Below are positions 9,660 to 19,744 of a stretch of DNA of 64,000 nucleotides, in pieces. The notes beneath the pieces were generated by a model. The model saw only the letters and a program-made list of their open reading frames with translations, searched no databases and was not told the origin of the DNA. The translations under genes were made by a program, and so were the position numbers. Source of the DNA: Tritrichomonas musculus (taxonomy: Eukaryota; Parabasalia; Tritrichomonadida; Tritrichomonadidae). Every line of letters starts with the position of its first letter. The stretch's first letter is position 1. The stretch spans positions 6,495,501 to 6,559,500 of the forward strand of contig JAPFFF010000005.1 in assembly GCA_039105265.1 (NCBI GenBank). Direction: 5' to 3'.

Positions 9660-10700
9660 CATATATGATAAGCTAAGGTCTCTTGACGACCTACAAATCA
9701 TATCAGCCCCTATTATTTCTCTAACGGTTTCTGCAAAAAAATTGTTTTATTCATCTACTGGTTCCTAATGATCTCATTATATTTATGATCTACTACTTCC
9801 ATAATACCTTTAGGAAAAAATGTGCTGAGAATATTTATTAAATTTGTGTAGTATTAATCATAGTAACTTGAGCAAAGGCAATCAAATTGTTATTGAAACA
9901 AAGTGATGATGGAATATAAAAATATTGAGTTGTTAAACTTTCACCCTGATCATATTCCACATAAATCTGTAATATCTTTTGAGATACTGTGCCCTGATAT
10001 ATTTTATTGAATGAAAAAAAAAAGATAACCGTGAAAAATAAATGTCCTGCTGAAAAGTGAAGCTGTATTACCTCACTAGAATAGATAAATGCATATTCGT
10101 TTGTATTTGATTAACTGGTTGTATTTGATTATTCTCTTTGATGGAATAAAATCTGGTTTCAAAAGCTGCTTTTATTCTTTAAGCTCGTACTCTCTGTCTC
10201 TTATTTTTTAATTCTGCCTTTGAGTAAATCTAAAGCTTCGTTTGTCCTCTCAATAGTGGAATATAAAGTATTTTTTTTTTTTTTTTTTTTTTTGTAATTT
10301 GTTCTTCTTTTATATGTGAGTTTTCTGCAATTTGGTTTATATTTTTTTGATTTCATAAATGCTATATACAGGCAAAATCATCAATGCTTAATTTCATACA
10401 GCCGATTCCACCAGCTCTTAAGATAATATGATTAGTGGTAGTGATTATTTTGATAGATGCACTAGAAAGATCTCAGTGCCCTCATAACTAGATATAGCAC
10501 TATTTGATATATGAAAATCTGTTAATATTTCTTTATACTAAATTAAGTGAATATTCACTAACTTTCATGATGATAAGTAATTCATGGATAACGACTTGAG
10601 AATAACAATCTGGGATTAGTAGTCTTCTAAAATAAATCTAATAAAAACTATCAGGAATTAGAAAGAATAAAAGTTAACTTGAATATAAATATAGTAAGAT
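9660..10700 (-). pseudogene. Possible decayed ORF of the MULE (minus strand)
   Basis: Minus-strand translation gives several protein-like stretches in different frames separated by stops: FFAETVREIIGADMICRSS near 9665-9740, STIERTNEALDLLKGRIKK near 10190-10255, and LRAGGIGCMKLSIDDFACI near 10370-10430. The G+C content here is higher than in the surrounding minisatellite and intergenic DNA. The ERTNEALDLLKGR segment vaguely recalls the conserved Glu/Asn block late in Mutator-type transposases, but I cannot name the family. It may be an old second gene of the element. Confidence 0.3.
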
Positions 10701-10899
10701 GCCGCTAAAGACATTGAGAATGCAAATTAAACGTTCTATTCGAAGATAAAAACGGTTAATAATTGAAAAAGCTAATATAGCATTTCTGAATTTTTTGTGC
10801 ACTTTTGTTTTTTTATAAAGTTGAATTTGCATTTTTTATTCAAAAAGTGTGGACCTTTCTGGTTAGGTAACTAGCAAGCCTTGCCCAAAAAACTTACTC

Positions 10900-11965
10900 A
10901 AATGTTAATATACTTCATTACAATGTTAATATACTGCATCATAATGAAAATATACTGCATCATAATGTTAATATACATCATTATTATGTTAATATACTGC
11001 ATTATGATGTCAATGTACAGTATCATGATGCTAGATTATTGAATTATGATGTTAATATATTAAATTATAGAGTTAATGCATTGTATTATGATGTTAGATT
11101 ATTGTATTATATTGTTAATATATTGAATTATAATGTTAATACATTGCATAATAATGTTAATATACTGCATCATAATGATAATACATTGCATAATAATGCT
11201 AATATACATCATTATTATGTTAATATACATTATTATGATGTTAATATACTGTATTGTGATGTCAATGTACAGTATCATGATGCTAGATTATTGAATTATG
11301 ATGCTAATATATTAAATTATAATGCTAATGTACATCATTATTATGTTAATATACTTCATTACAATGCTAATATACTGCATTATAATGTTAATATACAGCA
11401 TCATAATGTTAATATACTGCATCATAATGTTAATATACTGCATTATAATGTTAATATACAGCATTATGATGTCAATGTACAGTATCATGATGCTAGAATA
11501 TTGAATTATGATGTTAATATATTAAATTATAATGTTAATATACTGCATTATAATGTTAATATACAGCATCATAATGATAATACATTGCATAATAATGCTA
11601 ATATACATCATTATTATGTTAATATACATCATTATTATGTTAATATACATCATTATTATGTTAATATACATCATTATTATGTTAATATACATCATTATGA
11701 TGTTAATATACTGCATTGTGATGTCAATGTAAAGTATCATGATGCTAGATTATTGAATTATGATGTTAATATATTAAATTATAATGTTAATATACATCAT
11801 TATTATGTTAATATACATCATTATTATGTTAATATACATCATTATTATGTTAATATACTGCATCATAATGTTAATATACTGCATCATAATGTTAATACAT
11901 TGTATAATAATGCTAATATACATCATTATTATGTTAATATACTGCATTATGATGTTAAATTATTG
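10900..11965 (+). repeat. 21-bp minisatellite with 210/252-bp higher-order structure
   Basis: About 50 units of 21 bp (type ATGTTAATATACATCATTATT). A variant block containing TATCATGATGCTAGA recurs at 11021, 11273, 11483 and 11735. The spacings are 252, 210 and 252 bp, all multiples of 21, so blocks of 10-12 units have themselves been duplicated. Because 21 is divisible by three, the array is open in several frames; the longest (11039-12028, 329 codons, Asn/Tyr/His/Val-rich seven-residue repeat) stops 23 nt before the transposase ATG. I read it as non-coding satellite, although translation cannot be excluded. Confidence 0.9.
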
Positions 11966-12051
11966 TTTATTCCATTATATGTTGTAAATTTAACGATAGA
12001 TTTTGAGCTAAAACAATTTTATATTTAAATAATTTACAAATTATTTATTGA

Positions 12052-13911
12052 ATGAATATCCAATTCAAAAAATTGACACAAAAACGTTTAATTTTTAACA
12101 AAATGAATATCATAGAAAAGCTTCAACAAAATACTTCATTTAGGCCAAATGGTGCACCATTTATTCTCAGTTTCAATCAATACAATTACAAATATGTTAA
12201 ATATTTAAAAAAAACACAACATTTCAAATATGTTTGCGAGAATGGTTATAATAGGCATAAAAAAATCGAAGAAAGGTGTCCTGCATATATTTTAGTTTCC
12301 TTTGAAGTTGTAAAAAAAACAGAGAATGAAGAAGAAGTTAAGCTTGGACAAATTATACAAATGAATGTTCAACATAATTGTATAAAAGAAATAGGAACAA
12401 CAAATAAGTTTATAAAAGATTCTGAACTCAAAAGCAAAATAGATGAAATTTATTACTCTCAAATGCCTCGACCAACCCAAAGCCAAATAATAACACAATT
12501 GACAAAAAAAATAAACAGTGAAAACAATGAAGAAGAGAGTAAAATACCAATTTCTCAAAGAATTGTTTATAATCAATGGTCAAAATTAAATAGAGATAAC
12601 AAAATAATTGATACTGATTTTGGAAAGATAAGACAAACAAATCGTAAAACGGATTTCGAACTTTTTAAATTCCGTTGTTCAAATTTTCCGGTTGGAAAGA
12701 ATTTATTTATTTGTTATAGTTCAAAATTTCAACAGTCATTAATTCAAAAATCTTCATTTATTTTTATCGATGGAACTTTCGATGTTACTCCAGATGGATT
12801 TGAACAGGTTTTGGTGCTTTTAGGACGAACTGAACACATGAATATTCCATTGGCTCATTTTTTATTACCAAACAAAGAAAAAAAGACTTATGAACTTGCT
12901 TTTTTGATGTTTATAAATTCAATTAAAAAAGGATTTCAAAATGGAGCTACTTTTATTACAGATTTCGAACTTGGAGAATCAAATGCTGTCAAAAAAATTT
13001 TAATGAATGAAACTCATATTTTTCAGTATTGTTATTTTCATTTTTCACAAATAATGAGAAGGTATTTCGATAAATATCAGAAATTTGAATTTTTAGATAA
13101 GTTAAAGAATATCAGTTATTTACTACCATTTATTTCAGAAAGGTTATTAAATACAGTTATCAAAGTATTATCTCAATGGGAAATCACAGATCAATTTTCA
13201 CTTTATTTTGAGTATAATTTTAAAAATAAATATAGGTTCAATGATTGGAATGTTTATAATAAAATTAATAAAGATATTATTACAAATAACGTAGCCGAAA
13301 GTCATAATGCAAAATTGAAAGATCGAATTGGACATCATCCTACATTAGCAAATTTCGAAGAAATAATACAACAAATCGAAGAAGAAGATCATCTCAGATA
13401 CGAATTGAAAGAAATAGATGACACAGAAATAAAAAGAATTGACGAAGATACTTTTATACAAATTTTTAAAAATTTTATAACAGACTTACGAAGAGCTGGG
13501 TACAAACAAAAAAAAAATACAAATTCAGATACAAGTATAGAAAAATATGATCAAAGATTAAATAATGAACTTTTATTTGATGATGACAAAAATGAAATAA
13601 CAGATATAGTAGAAGAAGACGATACAGATGACAAAACTATTATAGAAGAAATAAACGAACTGGAAAATGCGCAAGAAATAAGACTAGTTAACGAAGCCTA
13701 TTCAATACCAAAGGTTCACATCAAAACAATACCTACAGAAGCTCAACAAATACTACAAGAAAACTTAATCAATTACAGAAATGCTCCAGGACGATCGACA
13801 GAAAGAAAAAGAATATTATCAGAAACATTTACCAAAATACAAGAAATTTCACCAAACATAACAAAAACTCAGGTTCGTAGTTGGTTTAATAACAATATGA
13901 ATAAGATTTAG
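12052..13911 (+). CDS. Mutator-like (MULE) transposase with FLYWCH-like finger and homeodomain-like C-terminus
   Basis: A 619-aa complete ORF; the second Met (residue 18) is an alternative start. The N-terminus carries a FLYWCH-type zinc-binding pattern (C62, C76, H108, C110), the usual DNA-binding module of MULE transposases. The central MULE DDE domain has D240 in FIDGTFD, D304 in FITDFELGES, the CxxH pair C327/H330 before a basic RRY, and E416 in NNVAESHNAKLK, so the catalytic triad appears intact. A charged linker (about 455-545) leads to a C-terminal stretch (561-619). This ends TKTQVRSWFNNNMNKI, with Gln, Val, Trp, Phe and Asn placed as in homeodomain helix 3. The enzyme would act in the nucleus, cutting at the GCACCC-ended terminal repeats. 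The MULE assignment is firm; the homeodomain-like call is by motif. Confidence 0.9.
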   Translation: MNIQFKKLTQKRLIFNKMNIIEKLQQNTSFRPNGAPFILSFNQYNYKYVKYLKKTQHFKYVCENGYNRHKKIEERCPAYILVSFEVVKKTENEEEVKLGQIIQMNVQHNCIKEIGTTNKFIKDSELKSKIDEIYYSQMPRPTQSQIITQLTKKINSENNEEESKIPISQRIVYNQWSKLNRDNKIIDTDFGKIRQTNRKTDFELFKFRCSNFPVGKNLFICYSSKFQQSLIQKSSFIFIDGTFDVTPDGFEQVLVLLGRTEHMNIPLAHFLLPNKEKKTYELAFLMFINSIKKGFQNGATFITDFELGESNAVKKILMNETHIFQYCYFHFSQIMRRYFDKYQKFEFLDKLKNISYLLPFISERLLNTVIKVLSQWEITDQFSLYFEYNFKNKYRFNDWNVYNKINKDIITNNVAESHNAKLKDRIGHHPTLANFEEIIQQIEEEDHLRYELKEIDDTEIKRIDEDTFIQIFKNFITDLRRAGYKQKKNTNSDTSIEKYDQRLNNELLFDDDKNEITDIVEEDDTDDKTIIEEINELENAQEIRLVNEAYSIPKVHIKTIPTEAQQILQENLINYRNAPGRSTERKRILSETFTKIQEISPNITKTQVRSWFNNNMNKI

Positions 13912-15174
13912 AATTCTCAATTTTTCAAAATATCTTTTTTTTTTTTTTTTTCTCTTTTTTTTAAAAAACTTTATTATTTTATTAACATTTATACAATTTT
14001 GAAAGTTCGTTATTATCTACATTTTAATTAAGGGTATACATTCTGAGGTTTTTATATAGATTATTTGCTTTTCAATTTTGAGAATATAAAAACATTTTTC
14101 TTTGAATTTTGTGAGATTTTTCAAATTTGAATGTGATCGAAAAAAAGACGATTTTTTTGAATTTCCATGAATATCATCTGTAGTTAGATTTTTTTGAGGC
14201 ATTTATATTTTTTATGCGAACATAAGAATATTGGCCTGAGGATTTTTTAAATCTACAATTATTCACTGAGATATCAAATATTTAGAAAACATTTTTGTAT
14301 TTCATAAAAATAAAAGTTTTTTGTATGATGAATTTTTATTCTGAGTTTATAATTATCAAAATATTTAATAAATACTTATTTTTTACTAATTTGTGTCTGA
14401 TTTGAAAATTGTGTACTTTACTTGCATTTGTAGCTTGTTTTTGCATTTTTTCATTGACTGAATCATTTTTTTGATTTTTAACTTATGAAAATATATTTGA
14501 TAAAGTTTGTATTTATAGATATGATATGAGAAAAAGAGGAAATTTAATTCAATAACTGATCATATCACATGATCTCGGTGAATTTTGTGAATACAACTTT
14601 ATTGCTTACCCTATCAAATATTAACTATATTTTATTAGTTTTGGCCTGAGGAATTTTGAATCCATCAGTTATACGCTTAGAATATATAATGAGAAAAAAA
14701 CCCTTTCACTTTTCGTACAAATAAAAATTTTCTGTATGACGAATTTTATAGGTAGAAATTATTACTCTTCACTCATTCAATTTTTTTGCTTCTTATTACT
14801 GCACTTTGAAGTTCGATGCCTAAATTTTAAAAAATTAATAATTAAATAAGTATTCTCTCAAAATATAGAAAAATTATTATCATATTCACTTCATATTTTT
14901 AGTATAAATTCATAATAAATTAATTATATAAAAAAAATTTATTGAATGAGCTCATTGAATATATTGTGAGAATGAGTTATTTTTCCTTTATAGTAAATTG
15001 ATTATAGATATTGAATATATTCTGAGGTTTTTAATTATTTAATGAAAAAAAATTGATAGAAGTGATTGAATATTTTATGAATGCTGATTCTTTTTTATTA
15101 TCAATTTTGTGATAAAAATATAGTGAATTATTGACCTTGTAGATTAAAACAGATTTTTTTTGACCTTATACTAA

Positions 15175-15302
15175 GGCCAAATAAGATTGAATTCCTTATT
15201 ACTATAACCGCCAAAATGCAGTAATAAGCGATCATTATTCACCTATTATAGGTCAAATAAAATTGAATTCCTTATTACTGTAACCGCCAAACCGCAGTAA
15301 TT
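15175..15302. repeat. 76-bp direct repeat containing TTATTACTG...CAGTAAT hairpins
   Basis: GGYCAAATAARATTGAATTC, followed by a foldback, occurs at 15175 and 15251. Foldbacks at 15196-15227 and 15272-15302 pair an ATTACTG-type arm with its complement around a conserved CCGCCAAA-type loop. They are uncommonly G+C-rich for this element. Confidence 0.7.
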
Positions 15303-15614
15303 AGAACTTTTTCACCTTTCTAAAGGCTAATAATTTTGACCTTTAAATATCTTAACAAATTAATTTTTTTTTGACAAAATTGAATCATTCAAAGATCCAC
15401 TTTTTTAAAATGAAAAGATAAATTGAATGAATAAAGATAGAACTTTTTGTATTACAAAATAATAATCTTTTTTTATAATTTTTGAAATAAATTTAGATAT
15501 TATATATCAATATTTTTTAATATTTAATTTATATGCATTATATAATATATTCTATTATAATATTCTTTAAATTTTTCATTTTTTTAAAATTATTTTAAAA
15601 TTTTCAAAATTTCT

Positions 15615-15645
15615 TTATTACTGTGATTTTTTGCAACAGTAATAA
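15615..15645. other. Perfect hairpin TTATTACTGT/ACAGTAATAA
   Basis: Ten-base complementary arms around an 11-base loop. The arm sequence is the same as in the two hairpins at 15196 and 15272, making three copies of one foldback motif within 450 bp. Confidence 0.65.
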
Positions 15646-18041
15646 ATGCGAGCTGTAACGAATTTTTACGCTGAGTTTATATTTATCAAAATATTAAAAA
15701 AATACTTATTATTTAGTATTTCGTGTCAGATTTGAAAATTGAATAGTTTACTTGATTTTTTTCGTTTGTTTTGAGAGGTATTCACCTTAAGTGACTTAAC
15801 GGTCATTTTTCTTCTTTAAAATGTATTTTTAATTTTTTGAGCTAAATACAGATTATTTTTATTTCTTTTTATCATCAAAATAATCTATAAAATGTTTAAA
15901 TGACGATTTGAATATTAAATTGAAGAAAAAATCATATTTTAGTTAACAATATAATTATATCATTTTATTTATAACATCGAATATATTTTGGATATCTTCA
16001 TTATTCCAAAGTATTGTCACAATAAATGAAAATTTCTAATTATTTCCTAATTCAGAAACTGCAAAATCTGCATTCTTCATACTTTCAAACCCAAAAAGCA
16101 TTTTTAAAGAAAAACAGATGATAACTTCAAAAATTGTCTTTATATGATTCTACATCTTTAATATAATGATTATATTGGCCATGAGAATTTATTCCTAGAA
16201 GCATTAGTGATTTTATGCGGCCAATTTTTTGGAAAATATGTTTCATTTATTAGACTCAAAATAAAAAATAAACGTTTTTTAACGTACATATAATTACAAA
16301 AATATTCAAAATTTTTAATAAAATTAAAGTGGCATTTTGGAACATTTTTCTTTCAATTTTTTTCTACGATATTTTACGGTTTTGAATGGCTCATAAACAT
16401 TGAAAAAAATAATTTTTTTTATAAAATCGAATTTTCTCAAAAACCAGCGCATAAATAATTTTGCAATTTTTAATGTATCATTTATTAAATAAATGCGTTT
16501 TAATTTTTATATTTTTTTTAAAAAATACAGTCAAAATCCTCAAAGTGAATACCTCTTTGTTTTGCTTTTATTTATTTTATAAGGAATTTTTATGATGTTT
16601 TATTTAGAAATATATATTTTATGGAATCTATAATTATATATAAAATAGGTTAAAAATGGAAAATTGAATTTGATAACTGATCATATATCAGGATCTCTAC
16701 GAATTTAATTAATAGAAAAATGTCTAGGTAATAATGTAATATCAACATAAAAATATTAGTTTTGGCCTGAGGAATTTTGATTCCATCAATCCTACACCTA
16801 GATGTCTAAATTAAATAAATACATTTGGGTTTTTCGTACAAATAAATATTTTCTGTATGACGAATTTTTATCCTGAGTTTATATTTATCAAAATATTAAA
16901 TAAAAACTTATTTTTTACTAATTTGTGTCATATTTATAAATTGTATACTTTACTTGATTTTTTTGTTTTGTTTTTCTTTTTTCTATTGATCAAATCATTT
17001 TTAGGATTTTTTAATTATGAATATATATTCTATAAAGTATGTATTTATATGTTTTAAACTTTTAAAAAGGTATTTTAATAGAAATAAGTGATCAACATTC
17101 AAGAACTCTACGAATTTTGAAGATACAAATATATTTCTATTTTTATAGATTATATACATAAAAATATTAGTTTTGGCCTGAGGAATTTTGAATTCATCAA
17201 TCATACGTTTTAATACTAATATGAGAAAAACTGTCAATAATACACTGAAATAAACAAACAAACAAAAATATAATTTCATAAATAACCTTTGCAACTGTTC
17301 GTTTGATGAAATACATAGTTAATTTTTCGAGAAATTGAAAAAATATATGATTTTTTTTCCTTTTCAAATTTGTGAATATAAAAATATAAAAATAATAATT
17401 ATCTCAAATTTGTGTACATTTCAAATTTTGAATTACAAAAAAACAAAAATGGATTTTTTTTATAAAATTGGAATTTATCTACTTTTTATTAAGAAATATA
17501 TTTAATACTTTAAAATATTATGATTGGCCTGAGGATTTTATTTTTGGATTGTTATTTGAAAAATTAAAGATATCTTTTTGCTCATTTTAAAAGATAGAGC
17601 CAAATAAAAAAATTCTTCTGATAATATTTGGTGTTCTTTTTATATTTACCAAAAAATCAAGGAAAATCCTCTTTTTTTAAAAAATTGTTTTTGCTCAAAA
17701 ATTGAAAGAAATTTGAGAGTACCCTTAAGCTCACTTTTTTTTAATGAAGATTTCAATAATTTTTTAAGGATGAAAGATTTTATACGATTTATATCAATTT
17801 CTAATAACTATTTTTAGTACATTTCTTATTTTGTATAACATTTTAAATAAGTTCACTTTTTTATCGAGATTGTTTGATATTTTTTAGAAAAAAAAAAGAA
17901 TTGATGAATCTGAAATAAATTTTTAATAATAATTCTGATTGTACTTCTTTGTGAATAAATCATTTTCCTTAATTTCACTTTTTTTTTTTTTTGTTTTTGA
18001 TGATTGTCTGAATTTTTGAAGGAAAAAAATAAATAGTTATT

Positions 18042-19140
18042 ATATTCGACATCTAAATAATTATTTATTAATAATATAATTGATCTTTTTATTTTTTGAG
18101 TATTTTTTAGTTGATCGTTTTAAATTATATAAAAAAAAATTGAAAAAACAAAAAAAAGGTTATAACAATTTATATCTACATAATGATTTATTAATAATTT
18201 AATTGATCCTTTTATTTTTTGAGTATTTTTTAGTTGATCGTTTTAAATTATATAAAAAAAAATTGAAAAAACAAAAAAAAGGTTATAACAATTTATATCT
18301 ACATAATGATTTATTAATAATTTAATTGATCTTTTTATTTTTTGAGTATTTTTAAGTTGATCGTTTTAAATTATATAAAAAAAAATTGAAAAAACAAAAA
18401 AAAGGTTATAACAATTTATATCTACATAATGATTTATTAATAATTTAATTGATCTTTTTATTTTTTGAGTATTTTTAAGTTGATCGTTTTAAATTATATA
18501 AAAAAAATTGAAAAAACAAAAAAATTATTATACTAAAATAAATTTATAATATCAAGCCTCATTCTGCATCTTTGCTTGATATTAATCTCACTTTGTTCTT
18601 TAAGAAAATCGTTTTAAAATCTTAAATATCCGTTTAAAATTAATATTTATATCAAATTTTATATTTTTGTGAGAGCATTCAAATCAGAGTATTCAAAATA
18701 TGGATTTTTTTTTATTCTTTCAATATATTCTGAGGTAGATTATAACAATTTTAAAACACAAATATTTTTTTACTCTCAGCTAGCTTCTAAATTTTCATAT
18801 GACAGAATAATTAAGTATATTATAAACAACCATTTTAAACCAATAAATTGAATTATTATGAAAATTATATAATATTTGAATATTTGCAAAAAAAAGGATG
18901 AAAAAGAGACAGAACAATAGATTCCACGGTAAACAAAGCAAATTACCAGAAATAAAATACTTTATAAAGGATTTTGAGCCAAAAAAGTTAGAAATGAAGA
19001 TAGAAAAATTTTGTATAAGCAAACCACTTTTTATTTAGTTTATTTGGGTGCAAAATAGGTGCAATAATAAAATTTGGGTGCAAAACCGATTTGGGGTGCA
19101 TTTTTTGAATACCTATTTGGCCGGGGTGCATTTTGGGTGC
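18042..19140 (-). repeat. Right terminal inverted repeat of the MULE
   Basis: Reverse complement of 6341-7440, including the four 123-bp units and the terminal GCACC(C) array. It ends GGGTGC at 19140. Two mirror-image short ORFs (75 and 60 codons) occur identically in both terminal repeats; they are by-products of the sequence and have no visible domain. Confidence 0.85.
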
Positions 19141-19348
19141 ACATAAATAATTCCCATTTATTTATTTATTGTATTGTATTTAAAATAAAATTTATATTTC
19201 AAAAATCAATTATTGTTGCTTTTGAGAAAGCTCATTGAATTTTTCTTCAGAATTATCAAGTACACCCTTAAATCAAACAGAGATTTGATGAATTATGACC
19301 CTTTTTAGTAAACGTACAATTTCATTGTTTTATGAAGTGACCACTTTT

Positions 19349-19359
19349 TCATTTCACTT
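19349..19359 (+). promoter_or_regulatory. Twin initiator-like boxes upstream of RidA
   Basis: TCATTT and TCACTT overlap by one base, 8-18 nt before the ATG at 19367, directly behind CCACTTTTT. Either would give a very short 5' UTR. Called from the trichomonad TCAYW initiator pattern. Confidence 0.5.
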
Positions 19360-19366
19360 AATTAAA

Positions 19367-19744
19367 ATGTCCACAGTTATCGCAACAGAGGATGCTCCAG
19401 GAGCCATTGGCCCATATGTTCAAGGACGTGTTATCGGAAACATGCTTTTCACATCTGGATGTGTTGCAATTAATCCTCATACAAATGAAAAGCCAGAAAG
19501 TATTGAAGAACAAACAAAGCTTGTTTTAAGTAACATGAACGCAATCCTTACTGCCGGAGGCTTTTCAAAAACTGATGTTGTCAAGACAACAGTATTTCTC
19601 CTTGATATGGGAGATTTCAATACTGTAAATCAAATATACGCTGATTATTTTGGCGAGCATAAGCCTTGCCGTACATGTGTCCAAGCAGCCAAGCTTCCAG
19701 GAACATTCAAAATCGAAATTGAAGCAATTGCTGTCAAACCATAA
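19367..19744 (+). CDS. RidA family (YjgF/YER057c/UK114) enamine/imine deaminase
   Basis: A 125-aa protein, the usual family length. The frame is open upstream from 19295, but the ATG at 19367 gives the canonical RidA N-terminus (STVIATEDAPGAIGPYVQG) and lies just behind initiator-like boxes. Family landmarks are present: GPYVQGRVIGNMLFTSG, DVVKTTVFLLDMGDF, the C-terminal Arg-Thr-Cys of PCRTCVQAAKLPG (the substrate-binding Arg) and the closing IEIEAIAV. RidA proteins form trimers and hydrolyse reactive 2-aminoacrylate and related enamines made by PLP enzymes. The gene starts about 230 bp beyond the MULE's right end and runs toward EF-1alpha on the other strand. The frame is intact with clearly host-like codon use. 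Confidence 0.93.
   Translation: MSTVIATEDAPGAIGPYVQGRVIGNMLFTSGCVAINPHTNEKPESIEEQTKLVLSNMNAILTAGGFSKTDVVKTTVFLLDMGDFNTVNQIYADYFGEHKPCRTCVQAAKLPGTFKIEIEAIAVKP

Larger units (their letters stand above)
14231..17640 (+). repeat. ~410-bp diverged repeat family inside the MULE
   Basis: TTGGCCTGAGGA opens units at 14231, 14641, 16762, 17173 and 17524. The first pair is 410 bp apart and the pair 16762/17173 is 411 bp apart. Units share a later block (TGTATGACGAATTTTTA, then GAGTTTATATTTATCAAAAT, then TTTGTGTC); a further partial copy of that block lies at about 15655-15780. Between the copies is unrelated AT-rich sequence. There is no coding potential. It probably arose by tandem duplication followed by insertion and decay. 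Confidence 0.75.
6341..19140. mobile_element. 12.8-kb Mutator-like (MULE) DNA transposon with 1.1-kb terminal inverted repeats
   Basis: Terminal inverted repeats at about 6341-7440 and 18042-19140 match base for base over long stretches and both end in GCACCC/GGGTGC. Between them lie a MULE transposase (12052-13911), a passenger gene (7618-8817), a 21-bp minisatellite in two blocks, a decayed minus-strand ORF and a ~410-bp repeat family. The near-identity of the ends and the open transposase frame suggest recent activity or gene conversion. No 8-10-bp target duplication is visible: the flanks end ATTGATTTTG on the left and begin ACATAAATAA on the right. The insertion may be old at its flanks, rearranged, or flanked by eroded duplications. 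Confidence 0.85.

Noticed and set aside
11039-12028. 329-codon ORF upstream of the transposase, and shorter ORFs in other frames and strands of the same stretch
   Set aside because: It is a 21-bp tandem array; because 21 is divisible by three any stop-free unit opens whole frames. There is no domain or start context. Kept only as a repeat.
6331-19150. A target-site duplication for the 12.8-kb element
   Set aside because: The ten bases on either side (ATTGATTTTG and ACATAAATAA) do not match, and shifting by a few bases does not help.
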